64,000 bases of DNA from Odontocerum albicorne. Taxonomy: Eukaryota > Arthropoda > Insecta > Trichoptera > Odontoceridae. A model generated the notes under the pieces. The model worked only from the letters and a program-made list of their open reading frames with translations, did not search any database and was not told the origin of the DNA. The stretch covers positions 6,095,366 through 6,159,365 of the forward strand of contig OX463846.1 of assembly GCA_949825065.1 (NCBI GenBank), given 5' to 3'. A program made the translations under genes and the position numbers. The first letter of the stretch is position 1, and every line of letters begins with the position of its first letter. Of the stretch, positions 1-10,939 are shown piece after piece.

Positions 1-660
1 TTGTATAAATTATTAAGATTTTTATCTTTTTCGTTTTTGGAGTCCAAAAGTCGACATTCGAATATATTCAAATTATAAATATAGACTCTATCTAGTTGGT
101 CTCTTCATGGTTGAGAGTGATGATCATGATAAGACATGTACAATTTTTTTTCGGACATTTCTGTCTCTGATTAGATGTGAAACCTCGATCAGAGTGGAGT
201 TGTAACGCCATTGATCTGGTCGGTTCAACGCAAGGATGTGCGGTATATTGGTCTTCTACTAGAAGCATTGCCTAGCATGATAGTTTTTAAGAGACTTGTG
301 TCATTGTCTCCCGATATGTATTCGATAACACGTAATACCCTTTGTAGATAGATTGTGGAGATATTGAGAAGAGAGAGAGATAGTGTTTATATAGAGTTCC
401 AGTATTATAGACCCGTTTACTCTCCTTCTTGTCCAAGATATTTGCATCATTCGTTTTTATTATCACATCTTGAACAAGTCGATGTTCCTTCTATCAATAA
501 AATTTATTGTGTTTTACCATGCATATTTATAGTTAGCAAATAAAATTGTCTATAAAAGTGTATATAGTCTCATCCCTTATTTAATCTACTTTTGCTGTGC
601 TAAATTATCAATAAATAGTATATTATATTTAGACCAAAACATATTAAAATTAATACATAT
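1..660. other. AT-rich stretch, nothing recognised
   Basis: No domain, repeat family or RNA gene is recognised here. A 62-codon plus frame at 355-543 has no recognisable motif and is probably chance. Confidence 0.5.
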
Positions 661-1135
661 TGGTTTGGCGAAAGTCAAACCTTCAGATGGAGATAAAGGA
701 ACAAATGGAATGGTACTTACGGGTGGATGATAAGGTCATGAAATCGGGTCAAGCTCTGCTTCGGGCTGAAATGGTCGGTCACGGTGGTTGAGAAACCACT
801 CACACTGGTTCTTCTTTGATGAAGCGTACCGGCCGCCGCCGGCCCGGTCCGAGATGTCCCCCCGATGATAGTCTATGCACAAGTGAACGAGACGACGGGA
901 ATATGTCCGTCGAGTTAAAACTACTACAACTCGCGACAATACGATAATTTAGGATAGGTGAGAACAATATTTGATCGCACGACAGGGCCGGCGGCGATAA
1001 TAGAGCGACCCGCGCGCGACAGGGCCGGGAGCGACGACAGAGCAGCCCACGAACGGAATAGTAATTTTGCGTCACGCTCTGGCGTGAACACATATAATAT
1101 ATCATATTTACTGATTGCATGACTTGTGACAATGT
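661..1135. other. GC-rich island of unknown origin
   Basis: This is the most GC-rich stretch of the left part of the window, with runs such as GGCCGCCGCCGGCCC near 830. Two imperfect direct repeats of about 33 bp, sharing the core CGACAGGGCCGG, lie at about 976-1008 and 1014-1046. A 110-codon minus frame (800-1132) has no recognisable domain. It could be a CpG-rich promoter fragment or the GC-rich part of an unclassified mobile element. Confidence 0.35.
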
Positions 1136-1160
1136 TAAAAGGTTACGTGGTAAGAAATGT

Positions 1161-1320
1161 CAGACAACCTCCGTGACATAATAGAAACCTGTATAAGCCC
1201 TTGGGTTCCCGTTGGTAACAAATTTATTTAAAAGTTGTTTCAGTCTGCTTTCCACATAAGGTTGCACCTTTGTGGTTACCAGGAAGAGATCGCCACGTGA
1301 CAATAAATCCGCTAGATTAT
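1161..1320 (+). mobile_element. tRNA-derived SINE, decayed copy
   Basis: It has the same order of parts as the better SINE at 56562: a degenerate tRNA-like head (CAACCTCCGTGACATAATAG), a GTTCCCGTTGG block, a CAGTCTG block, and the tail AAGAGATCGCCACGTGACAA followed by CCGCTAGATT. The A and B boxes are badly worn. Confidence 0.5.
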
Positions 1321-1325
1321 TTTGT

Positions 1326-1930
1326 GTTCAATGAAATTCTCATATATTTAAACAAAAAGTATAAATATTCTTAATAAATTAAAAGAAAATAAAAAAAATC
1401 GTTTATTATTCAACTTATTTAGCGTTGATGTTTCAAGATAAAAAAAAGATCATTAATAATAGGCATGTAGAAAATTTCCAAGGAGAGTTCAAATATATGG
1501 CTGAATATTTAATTTCGTTTAAAAAATGTTGTGTCTAATGGGTTAGACTGACCTTTGCAAGGAGGTTCGAGTGTCACCTTCGCCGTTGACTTTTTGACCT
1601 CTTTAAAAACTCGCTTTGTGGCGAAAAATCTAAAACGGATGTACTAAAATTATAGACTCTCTTAATGTCAATTGGCCCGAAACTCAAATACCAGCTTGAT
1701 TTTATCAATATGATTAAATATTTAAGCCCATTCGCTTGGCTTCCACCAGAGAATTTCAGGTTCCATTCCCGATAGCACCCGAGATAAAGCAAAAAGGGGT
1801 CGAAATAATGAACGATGCTATAATACAAAAAAAAACTGTACGGGTAGTTTAGAAGATACAAATAGTTTAAAAATATATGAAAAAACGTAGCACAACCATA
1901 TAAATCAAATTCTGATGTTTACCAGGATAG
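1326..1930. other. Unassigned stretch with a possible SINE B-box relic
   Basis: GGTTAGACTGACC and GGAGGTTCGAGTGTCACC at about 1540-1578 look like a worn tRNA-type A box and B box. The rest is AT-rich and unrecognised. The 95-codon minus frame at 1574-1861 has no recognisable motif. Confidence 0.3.
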
Positions 1931-1933
1931 AAT

Positions 1934-2107
1934 GACGACCTCTGTGATCTAGTTGGTAAGACACTTGTGTCCTAGTCCTGGGGTTGTGGGTTCAATCCCC
2001 GTTGGAACCCAGATTATTTTTTAAAGAAAGGATTCCAGTCTGGTTTTCACTTAAGTCTCTTTCTGGTTGGTTGAACGATATATGACAATGCGCCCGCCAG
2101 ATTGTAA
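1934..2107 (+). mobile_element. tRNA-derived SINE
   Basis: The head carries an A-box-like TAGTTGGTAAGACAC and a B box GGGTTCAATCCC, as in RNA polymerase III internal promoters. The body has GATTCCAGTCTGG, and the tail has TCTGGTTGGTTG and CGCCAGATTG. The tail matches the 3' end of the LINE at 33357-34115. It is not a functional tRNA: the arms do not close into an acceptor stem and a SINE body follows. Confidence 0.75.
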
Positions 2108-2187
2108 AATATACAACGAACGTGTAATGTATAATTTTTCATGTGATAAAATGTTCATCAGTTGTATGTTTGTTATCTTGTACAGTA

Positions 2188-2633
2188 CAAAAATTGATTT
2201 CATAAAACTGTTTAATGGTCATTGAAGTATAATGTATGACATTTAAACACAAAAACCATATCCACCAAATGCCCACCTCTTGTAGCTCCACAGATGTCCA
2301 CTCTTTTGTCAAAACTTTCGATGAAATGTTGGCATAATTGCGGTTCTAACTCCCCAATAACGCGAATAATTCGTCCTTCAGCTCAGGAATTGATGGGGGG
2401 TCATTTTTATATACGTTAAATCGCATGATCTTGGTGGTTAATTAACATCACTCTTTCCGGAGATTACAATATGTTATTACACATAAAATAATTCATCAAT
2501 CTGAACGCGTTGTTGTATTGTACAATATATAACTCCATTTTTATAAATATCATACATTACGCTTCTCAAATGTCGCAAGATCTATGCAAGTTCATGACGC
2601 CATCTGTGTTTTATCTAAGAATTTCAAAACCGC
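2188..2633 (-). mobile_element. Mariner-type internally deleted element (family B), copy 1
   Basis: The reverse strand encodes pieces of a mariner/IS630-type transposase. A start-proximal piece (TIQQRVQID, around 2515-2540) is followed, after a short degenerate linker, by the C-terminal catalytic region with PPRSCDL. This is the same join as in the copy at 50183-50706. One end keeps the terminal repeat (ends CCGC at 2630-2633, matching GCGGTTTTTTAATTC at 50183); the other end is worn. Stops and indels rule out an active product. It is a non-autonomous deletion derivative. Confidence 0.7.
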
Positions 2634-2639
2634 TCAATT

Positions 2640-3705
2640 CGAAAGACTTTTTACGTATAAAACATTTTCAGTTATTAATGTTTTTCAACCGTAAGCTTAG
2701 CAAGTCAATTTATATCCCGCGATTTCACGGGTTACAGATCGTTAAGTTTAAATGAAAATTGTTCTCAAAATCATTTTTCAGTATTTCATACTGAAAGTGA
2801 CGATTGAAAATTGAAAACGGTATGAAAATATTTTATTGAATGAAATTTTCTCTAACAGCCACAAAACCAAGAAAGGATATAAAACACGTGTATCTGTTAA
2901 CACAACATTGAACTATGAATAAAACAAATATTGTTTTGCAATATGATATATCGCGAATATGATCCTTATACTTTGTATACCCTCTAAGGACGTCGAATAT
3001 TGTTGATAATGGAGTGATTTGTATTCTTTGAGAAGTGGTGATCTTTTCAACAATTTTTCTTTCCTTCAACAATTTACAAATGTTATTCAATTTCTAACCA
3101 TTCAAGATAAAAGCACATCTGCTGTGGGGGATCACTGCTCTATTTCTATCTATCTCACTAGAGATCAAGTTTACTTCTCGTTTCTTTATCCTGTTGGAAT
3201 CAATTTTCCTCTCTTTCTACTCGGTCCTAATATATCTTTTCTATCCTTTCTACTCCGCATATTTAAAGCATAACGCTTTTCCTTTTTATTCAGCTGAAGG
3301 GAGATATGTTTGCCGTAACCGTTCGACGTAAATTTTCTTTCACCAAGAAACGCAAGGCTGGGTGTAAAATCTGCTTGGGTCCGGAAGCGACAAATCATCA
3401 CGGAAACCCAAAAGATTTGATGTAGATAGAAAAAAAATGGTTCTGTGACAAAAATTATTCTAAGGAAAACCCCTTCAATCTTTGAAATAAGTTTTTAAGT
3501 GTTAATTTTTAATACGAATAAATTTATTTATATTTTCAATAATAAAGTGCCATGCCAAATTGGTATATGAAGAAAAGTTATAAAATGAAATTACAAGACG
3601 AGCCTCTGCAATATCATGATGCCATGAAATGGGTGGAAAGATAGGAACTTGACAACAGAGAGTAAATATCTATAAAATATTAATAAGACCCGTAATTGCA
3701 TATGC
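2640..3705. other. Unassigned AT-rich stretch
   Basis: No repeat or domain is recognised. Overlapping short frames on both strands at 2833-3401 share no motif with known families. A mildly GC-richer patch lies at 3330-3420. Confidence 0.45.
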
Positions 3706-3708
3706 TAT

Positions 3709-3850
3709 TGATGACTTCTGTGAACTAGTTGGTCAGAAAGTTTACTTCCACTCTGGGGTTTTGCGTCCGATTGGTATTCGAAAAAAGGAAAAAAAATGGT
3801 TCCAGTTAGGTAAAATGGTTTATCTGGTAACAATTTTCATACGCGCTAGA
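3709..3850 (+). mobile_element. tRNA-derived SINE, decayed copy
   Basis: It begins TGATGACTTCTGTGAACTAG and then TTGGTCAGAAAG, an A-box relic. A worn B box with TCTGGGGTTTTGCG, then GTTCCAGTTAGG and a worn LINE-like tail near 3825-3850, follow in SINE order. Confidence 0.5.
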
Positions 3851-3879
3851 AGTATGCCAGTGTTTTTGCCTCCTCATGT

Positions 3880-4380
3880 GCTTTATTTAGTACTTACCAT
3901 ACTTTTTTATCTCGAATATAATTGAAATTAAACGACGCGCATACCGGCTCTTTCTGCTTCATAAATACTTTCACTTTATTTCGTTGTTGGAATAGGCAAA
4001 AAGGACAGAGTATCCGACTTTCTATCTTGACACGCACACATTTCATCTCTTCCATATTCATACACTTTTTTATACACTTAAGATTTCTATGAATGTTTAC
4101 GTTTCCTCCTTTCAAAATTTTCACTTGACGCAACCATACTTTCCTTGATCTTCTTTTTCCACGCCTTCTAATATTTACACTGAATATAAGTTTTCTTAGC
4201 CTTTCTTCATTACCTCTTTACACGCGCTCTTCTACATCTTATTCAATACATCAGCCTTACGTTCAGTTACATCCCTTATCACATAATTTCGTATATTGTC
4301 ATACTTTATCCCCCTTCGTGTTCTTCTCAGTACACGCAGTTCTTAACCCTTCCTTTCCTGTGATGTGTAACTAGTACACA
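3880..4380 (-). mobile_element. LINE 3' coding end (family 1), degenerate
   Basis: Read on the minus strand, this stretch matches the C-terminal end of non-LTR retrotransposon ORF2 as seen in other copies here. It runs from an IRNYVIRDV-like segment, through an RRGKRRSRKVWLRQVK segment, to a CMNMEEMKCV segment where this family has CMNVDEAREVC. A 79-codon frame at 3894-4133 is the longest open piece. Frameshifts and stops break the rest. Neither the endonuclease nor the reverse transcriptase core is present. Confidence 0.6.
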
Positions 4381-5170
4381 TTGCTTCTAAAAACTTTAAT
4401 ATCTCTATAAATATAATAAATACTGGGTTCAGATTTTAGGTATTCCTCCGTAATACATTTACACATTGTATGTAAAAATAATTTTAATAATAATGAGCAC
4501 TTATCGGCCACATCAGATATATTTTGTGAAAATCGGGTATAAATTTACCAATACAATCAAACGTGTGCCAGTGTGTGACGTAGGTATATTCATTCTAAAA
4601 AACTAGTATGGGTGAGGAAGCGACGTTATTTACGTCTCACTCTCACTCTACTTCGGTATATGGGAACGCAAGAATAGAATCTCAGTTCACTCACGTCTCT
4701 CGCTTCAACAGCTCTCGGGCATCCATTTGAGGTGGTCTCTTTGCCCGTTTTGGGAACATCGACGGATATTTTTTTCATATTTTCAACTATGAATATTCTT
4801 ATTTTTCCAATTTTAAATCGCTCATTTTTACATGTGTATTGAATACACAGCTTAGCACAGGAAGGTAAAGCTTTTTTAGCACAGGAAGGTAAAGGATAAA
4901 TACCTGGTTGTCATCTCAACAAAAAATGGTAACACATTTTACAATAAAAAAAATATGACTGGAAGAAAAAACTTTGCCATATGATCCATGCTACAGTGGT
5001 CTAAATGCTGGATAGGTTTCGTTTGATTTCTATTTATCTTAAAAAAATATCAAATCGGGTTTCACTTCGAGCTTTTTTAATTTTTTTATTGTTAGAAAGA
5101 AATTGCCACACGTCAATTTACTCTCCAGGTTGTAATATTAAAAACATAAGTGTAATACAGTACAATACAA
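4381..5170. other. Unassigned stretch with a CT-rich, GC-richer core
   Basis: About 4560-4760 is clearly richer in GC than its surroundings and carries TCTCACTCTCACTC and similar pyrimidine runs; I cannot assign it. At 4850-4890 a 19-base phrase, TTAGCACAGGAAGGTAAAG, occurs twice in a row. Confidence 0.35.
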
Positions 5171-5724
5171 TTTTTCCACTGATATCCAAGGCAGGGTAAG
5201 ACGTGACCAAATATTCTTAATCACATATGAATATTTCCACTGATATCCAAGGCAGGGTAAGACGTGACCAAATATTCTTAATCACTTATGAATATTTCCA
5301 CTGATATCCAAGGCAGGGTAAGACGTGACCAAATATTCTTAATCAAATATGAATATTTCCACTGATATCCAAGGCAGGGTAAGACGTGACCAAATATTCT
5401 TAATCACATATGAATATTTCCACTGATATCCAAGGCAGGGTAAGACGTGACCAAATATTCTTAATCACTTATGAATATTTCCACTGACATCCAAGGCAGG
5501 GTAAGACGTGACCAAATATTCTTAATCACTTATGAATATTTCCACTGATATCCAAGGCAGGGTAAGACGTGACCAAATACTCTTAATCACATATGAATAT
5601 TTCCAATGATATCCAAGGCGGGGTAAGACGTGACCAAATATTCTTAATCACATATGAATATTTTCACTGATATCCAAAGCAGGGTAAGACGTGACAAAAT
5701 ATTCTTAATCACATATGAATATTT
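5171..5724. repeat. 61-bp satellite, about 9 units
   Basis: The phrase CCACTGATATCCAAGGCAGG recurs every 61 bases (for example 5176, 5237, 5298). Units differ by a few substitutions, so the array is young or homogenised. The unit includes GGTAAGACGTGACCAAATA. No coding role is apparent. Confidence 0.95.
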
Positions 5725-6250
5725 ATTTCAATATTCAAATGACGTGATTAAGCTTATCATTATTATTACCAAACTTATCAACAAATGATATATTAAATCA
5801 CTTTTATTCACACGTAACCTCCATTTTCATTGTCATGTAAGGTGAACCACTCCTCTTTTTCATATGTTTCATGGTTCACGATTAGTTCCGAAAAATATAC
5901 GTTTGTCTAATAACTTTTACAAATCACGTCTACTTTTTCTAGACAAAAAGTTATGACAACTATTAAGCTTAATACATGACACAAATATATCAAAAAACTT
6001 TTGGTTTTTTGCAACTCTGATGATGAAAATTATATTTTTTAATATGTTCTTATTTTTTTCAGTAATTTTTTTCTGTATATTATGTTTTTGAATCCTGCAA
6101 TAAAACAGGTTCAACGAGTAAATATAAATCGAGGTTAATTTTGAGTTCACAAGTACCTGAGAATGAATGTTGAATTATAATCAGATAAATATCATTTTCA
6201 TAGGCTCAGCACAGATACTGCCTGAATGATTTAACTTTGATATTCTAAAT
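5725..6250. other. Unassigned AT-rich stretch
   Basis: No repeat, domain or RNA gene is recognised. The 77-codon minus frame at 5917-6150 is lysine- and isoleucine-rich low complexity and has no motif. Confidence 0.45.
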
Positions 6251-6722
6251 CATTGTTTTTCAACCGTTTCAGGCTTGCGACCCCCCAAGCCTGAAACGGT
6301 TGCACAAAATAACATAAAACAAAGACTTTGCGACCCTCCCTAAAGAAACTGAAGTTGTTGATGCATGTGGACGTGGCCGCACAAATACCTTAAATAAGCC
6401 TTATCGACTTAGAATATTTACCGTTTATATCACTAACAGAGTAGCTAAACAGTTTGATTTGGATAACATTATTTACGGTACCTATGTACTATACAATATT
6501 ACAAGCTATATAATATAATAAATATATCAATGTAACTATTGGAGTAAACAATGTGCTGTGTAACTTGAACTCATATGTATTTTTTTTAAATATAAAGGTT
6601 GTTTTTTTTTTCAGAAATGTGTTATTTTCCTTTTGTAAACGTAAGTAATTTTTATTTTCGTGACCCTTCGATATTTCATCACGACCCCCTTAAGAGTCGC
6701 AATCCATAGGTTGAGACACGAT
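6251..6722. mobile_element. hAT-like non-autonomous relic
   Basis: The left end CATTGTTTTTCAACC and the reversed right end, ending in GTGTCTCAACC, are imperfect inverted ends. Both are followed by TTGCGAC or similar and runs of C (GCGACCCCCC; ACGACCCCCTTAAG), the layout of decayed hAT termini. The flanks TTCTAAAT and TACTAAGT agree at 6 of 8 bases as a possible target duplication. No transposase is seen. Confidence 0.4.
6261..6302. repeat. Perfect 16-bp inverted repeat
   Basis: CAACCGTTTCAGGCTT at 6261-6276 and its exact reverse complement at 6287-6302 flank a 10-base loop, GCGACCCCCC. The pair sits at the left end of the hAT-like relic. Confidence 0.9.
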
Positions 6723-7082
6723 ACTAAGTTTGTTCAGGTGTGTGAAAGCTATCTGTTTAGCAATTATTTTTGGATCGTTCTTATATTTACCGATTCAACA
6801 TAAAAAAATTTACTCACTCACAAGTAATTAACTTTGAATATAAAAAAAAGATAAACTTCAATTTTGATGTACTCTTATACCAAAATGTTATTTATTTAAC
6901 AAAAAATACATATGAGAAATATACTCGTGGAATGCTCATGCGGTTTGAGAAAGTCTTACGAAACATGTCACGACCAAATAAATTCAATTGTGAAAGAGAG
7001 AGAGTCAAAAATATTTTAAAGAAAATAATACACATGGCAAGGTAATGCCATCATGTGAAGGACATTTTATATTATTGTACTT
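6723..7082. other. Unassigned AT-rich stretch
   Basis: A 91-codon plus frame (6770-7045) is rich in N, K, I and Y with no recognisable motif and is probably chance. Confidence 0.4.
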
Positions 7083-7165
7083 TATTTCACTTTTGTTGTA
7101 TACAGTACAGCCTTGCGGGTTTAATACCAAATATTATTTTTTTTCAGCCAACCAGAAAAGTATTA
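7083..7165 (-). mobile_element. SINE/LINE tail fragment
   Basis: ACAGCCTTGCGGGTTTAATA and then CAGCCAACCAGAAAAGT are the reverse complement of the shared SINE/LINE 3' tail (TCTGGTTGGTTG ... CCGC ... ATTGTA), with an AT insert replacing the middle. Confidence 0.5.
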
Positions 7166-7966
7166 TAAAAGCCTTAATTAAAAAAAAACTCCAATGAAAC
7201 TTTTTTTTAAGATCTAGGTATCAATCGAAATTAAACCAACACCTCCCAGATCGGAAGTTGAGTGTTATATCTGCAAGACCACGGATGATGTTATTAGGCC
7301 TCGGATATTGTCTATTTTTTCTCTGACTACCTCAATACAGATATGGCGTAATGGTGATTGTATGACTTTAGATTGTAATTTACACCATGTTATTTTTTCT
7401 CCATAAAATTTTCTCCGTAAAAACATTTCTCCGTAAAACATAATACATATATGTGTATATGAAGGCAAAACCTTACAACAGTAAATATTTTGTGGATGAC
7501 CAAAAACCTCTAAGCCTGTTGCAAACAGCCATAATGCACATGCCGCCGTTTCTATACAATTGTGGTTTTTATTATTTATTGTAATAAAACCGCAGATTTA
7601 CCACTGCAAAACATGATCGTTACAATAAAATTTTGCAAAATGTTACAAATGGCGGCATTTTAAAATAAATTTTGACAAAAACTAATGAGAAAAAAAAATT
7701 GGAATTAAATAAAAAAAACGAGGAAAACCTAATCTTTACTTGACACGATAATACTACAAATAGATTACCTTTTTTTATTATGATAAACATTGCGCTCATA
7801 ATATAATTAAAAAAAAGTTCCTTGATTTGATATTGTGCTTCAAAAAGTGTTACAAATCTATAAAAATAGTCGTAGTTGAAATTTTAAGTTTATTTTTAAG
7901 TACAATTATTTATAAAAATAATAAATAGACGATTTATTGAAGAGGAGAGAAATACCAAGACAAGTA
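7166..7966. other. Unassigned AT-rich stretch with a weak hairpin
   Basis: An imperfect inverted repeat, TGTGGTTTTTATTA / TAATAAAACCGCA, lies at about 7560-7594. TTTCTCCGTAAAA-like phrases occur three times at 7396-7440. Nothing else is recognised. Confidence 0.4.
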
Positions 7967-9263
7967 ATAGGTAAGTAAAAAAGTTTTGAAAGCGACATCT
8001 ATGGAGCAGTAGAAAACCAAAATTTTTACGCCATTTTAATATTTCATCTTTCATAAGAATGTACTCAAAATTTCATTTCGATCTGTCAATTCATTCTTTG
8101 TTTACAAGCCATTTGAAGTTGACGTGTCAGTGTATTTTTTAACAATGGAAAAATCCGAATATCGTGCAGTGATTAAATTCTTTGTTTTGGAAGGTTTATC
8201 GGCTACTGAGATCCATGCAAAGATGTTAAAAGTATTAAAGGAGTCTTCTCCTTCATTTTCAACCGTTCACTGATGGGTTTTGGAGTTTAAGCGTGGCCGT
8301 ACAAGCGTTGAAGACGATCCACGCTCAGGACGTCCAAAAAGTGCATCAACACCAGAAGTCATAGCGAAAATACAGGATATGGTTTTGGAAGATCATCGAT
8401 CGATTATGGATGTGATAGCTGACACCATAGGCATCTCACATGGAACAACATAGCATATTTTGGCTGAAGTTTTGGGTTTCAAAAAACTGTGTGCACAATG
8501 GGTGCCGCATTTGCTAACAATGCAACAAAAACACGTTCGAATGCGACTTTCTGAGCAACATTTGGAGCCATTTCGAAAGGATAAAAAGGATTTTCTGCGT
8601 CGATTCATCACTATGGATGAGACTTGAGTCTACCACTATGATCCTGAATCAAAACAAGAAGCTAAGGAGTGGTGTGAACCAGGCATTTTGGATCCGAAGC
8701 GAGTTCGTGTCCAGAAATCGGCCAAGAAGGTGTTAGCGTCAGTTTTTTGGGATGCAAAAGGAATTTTATTGATAGATTATCTCCAAACTGGTAAGACAAT
8801 CAACTCTGATTATTATTGTGACCTTTTGGACCAGTTGGATTAAAAAAATTGTGAAAAAAGACCCGGTTTGCAGAAGAAAATAATCATTTTTCATCAAGAC
8901 AATGCACCTGCTCACACAGCTCAAAAAACCATCACGAAAATCAGTGAATAGGGATACGAATTGTTGCAAAATCCACTTTATTCGCCAGATTTAGCTCCCT
9001 CTGACTTTTGGCTGTTCTCACACCTCAAAAAATTCCTTCGTGGAAAGCATTTTTCATCAAACGAAGAGGTTATAGCCGTCGTCGTAGAGGAGTATTTTGC
9101 AGGCCTTCCAGAAAGTCACTTTCGTGATGGGACAACAAAGTGGGAAGATCGTTGGACTAAGTGTATTGATCTTATGGGAGACTATACTGAGCAATAAAAG
9201 TGATTTCCCCCCAAAAAAAAATGTATTTTCATTTCCGCTTTCAAAACTCTTTGACTAACCTAG
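7967..9263 (+). mobile_element. Mariner element, near full length
   Basis: TA dinucleotides flank 1297 bp, a typical mariner length. The ends are inverted repeats of about 28 bp: the inner part AGTTTTGAAAGCG is identical at both ends, while the outer part (ATAGGTAAGTAAA against CTAGGTTAGTCAA) differs at a few positions. The interior is one continuous transposase frame (8145-9197) interrupted only by nonsense changes. The element is complete in structure but dead. It may still be recognised by a related transposase through its ends. Confidence 0.92.
8145..9197 (+). pseudogene. Mariner transposase pseudogene with five in-frame stops
   Basis: The frame is 351 codons from ATG at 8145 to TAA at 9197, the usual mariner length, with no frameshift. 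In-frame stops lie at 8271 (TGA), 8451 (TAG), 8625 (TGA), 8841 (TAA) and 8949 (TAG). The N-terminal paired helix-turn-helix region is followed by WVPHLLTMQQK (the WVPHEL-type linker), the first catalytic Asp in TMDET, the second in HQDNAPAHTA and the third in SPDLAPSDFWLF. Thirty-four residues separate the second and third Asp, the D,D34D spacing of true mariners. The protein would cut and paste the element at TA sites in the nucleus. The stop at 8625 falls where the family usually has Trp after MDET. Only nonsense point mutations, with no frame loss, suggest moderate age. Confidence 0.93.
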
Positions 9264-9289
9264 TATGGTTTGATCAAATGTGAGATAAT

Positions 9290-9445
9290 TTGAAAGAACG
9301 AAATGTACAAATCCCAAAAATTGTATAAGTTGTGTGAGAACATATGTTGAGGAAGAAGAGGTGAAATATGTGTGTCGCAATAGGAAAGCCTTTCACTTTT
9401 TCATCTCTGCCTACCCTACAGGGAAACAGTATGATGGTATTTATG
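9290..9445 (+). mobile_element. LINE 3' end fragment (family 1)
   Basis: It resembles the last coding residues and 3' end seen at 56100-56225: a LCENIC-like segment, a V(C/R)RNRK segment, then CTCTGCCTACCCTACAGGGAAACAG, which reads SAYPTGKQ. This is the usual end of family-1 ORF2. It is very short and worn. Confidence 0.5.
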
Positions 9446-9675
9446 TATTACAAACTATAATATATGTTATAACGCCATTAATAGGGTAGACATTCCTCAA
9501 GGGCATTTAAATTTGGGCATCAGATCCACCATTATTGAAATATTAAAACTTTAACAAACAATAAAATGTCTTGTGAAAGTTTTGAAAATGAATGTAATTA
9601 AATCAAACGTTTTAATTATTGTAACAAGGATTTATAAAAAGTTTGTGTTGTATGGGTTAATTCAGTAAAAAAAAT

Positions 9676-9960
9676 AAAGCAGGTTGATGACTTCTGTTAT
9701 CTGGGCAGTATATTTACGTGTGCAGGGCGAGTTGAAAGGAACACTGGAAGATGGGTAGTGACAGAGAAAGGGTAAATAGAGCACTTAATGCTATATACGA
9801 CAACCGCGCAATATCAACAGTAGCAAAACTGAAAATACGTAGTGTCTTGTCCCCTTTGATGTACGGAAGTTATACTTAGACTTGGCAGAAGCATTAGAAT
9901 AAGATCAATGCTGTGGAAATGTGTGCAATAACGAAAATTTGTTAAGTGTCAATGCTTGAA
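9676..9960 (+). mobile_element. LINE reverse transcriptase C-terminal fragment (family 1)
   Basis: The translation runs VDDFCYLGSIF, then RVNRALNAIYDNR, VAKLKIRSVLSPLMYGS and INAVEMC. These are the landmarks after the catalytic palm in non-LTR reverse transcriptases (CYLGS, LMYGSE.W, NAVEM). At least one stop and one lost residue break the frame. The 5' part of the element is absent, as expected from 5'-truncated target-primed insertion. This piece is upstream in the protein of the fragments at 10940-11310 and 55620-56225. Confidence 0.7.
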
Positions 9961-10050
9961 AAAAGGTGTAATGAAGGTGTACGGTAATGCAACAGATCCA
10001 GCTCGAAGGACCAATTTGTACAGAACCGTACAAAGACTGTAAAATAGGTG

Positions 10051-10465
10051 GATGGCTCCCGCTCAATACTCGGAGATTTCGGCTCCCTTTATGCTTTTCC
10101 GGTAAAAAGTAGTAGGGTTAAGAGATTTCTCTTTAGCAGATATATAAGTTGGTCGTAAATAAAACACACTAACGTTCGAAAAACTGAGAATCTACTTTTA
10201 TACTAGACTAGACCCGAGCTCTTTTACTTTTATTACATTTTTAAAAGCCATGTGCGTTTTACTGCACCGTAGATCTTTTGTCAGTGATTTGAGGGAATAC
10301 CTTTTCCACTGTTGTGTCATATGTGTGATTGTGTTATTTCTATGTGTATACTTATATTAAGTATTTGTGTGTTAATTTATGGGAATTTTTTAGGCTCGTT
10401 GAGCTTTTGTTTAACATATGAATCAACCATAGTTGGGCATGGTAACTATCTCCAAAGACGTTCGA
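10051..10465. other. Unassigned stretch
   Basis: A GC-richer patch (GGTGGATGGCTCCCGCTC at about 10028-10045) borders AT-rich sequence. No family is recognised. Confidence 0.35.
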
Positions 10466-10680
10466 ACGCTCAAGTCAGCGGCCCGGTGGCGCAGTTCAGG
10501 TCTGTCGTCCTTCCGCTCATCCCAGGGGCCTAAGTGTAGCGACGATGGTGAGGACGGTAAGAATGGGGTGACGAGGCTGGAGAAGACGGTGAAGAAGGAG
10601 CAAAGACGTAGAAAATCTACTTTTGGTGTTTTGCGCTCCTTGTGTATGGCCAATCGCTCATCGTAAGCTCCTATTTTTGC
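10466..10680. other. GC-richer patch, unassigned
   Basis: GC-rich and purine-rich, with overlapping frames on both strands (10423-10653 minus, 10433-10666 plus). Neither shows a recognisable domain. The overlap suggests composition, not coding, keeps the frames open. Confidence 0.35.
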
Positions 10681-10900
10681 CCGTGTATGGCGTCATGGGC
10701 TGCGAGATACTATGTACCTCGCACGTTTTTGCTTGCATGGTCCGGCCGACTTTTGATAGTAGCTCTCGCGAAGGCCCCGCATAAGGAAAATTTCATTATT
10801 ATCGGTACACAGCAAGTACATCAAACACTTTAAATATGAAACAAACAAGAAAATTTACATAAATCACGTTTCAAGGTGACGCACACGTCTGATACAGAAG
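10681..10900. repeat. Dispersed repeat R1, copy 1
   Basis: It aligns, with many differences, to 34465-34745. The shared phrases in order are CGACTTTTGATA, CTCTCGCGA or TCTCGCGAT, GGCC.CGCATAAGG, and a GACGCA.A.GTC.GA phrase near the end. Family unknown. Confidence 0.6.
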
Positions 10901-10939
10901 ACATCAGAAACTAATGCATGTATCAAATTGATGTTTTAA

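Noticed and set aside
5171..5724. CRISPR-like regular array (also 39815-40228 and 57300-58016)
   Set aside because: Whole units repeat with no unique spacers, and no cas genes are present. These are satellites.
8393..8969. Minus-strand frames inside the mariner element
   Set aside because: They overlap the transposase frame on the other strand, which has clear catalytic motifs.
10423..10666. Overlapping 76- and 77-codon frames on both strands
   Set aside because: Composition-driven; neither shows a domain, and mutual overlap makes both unlikely.
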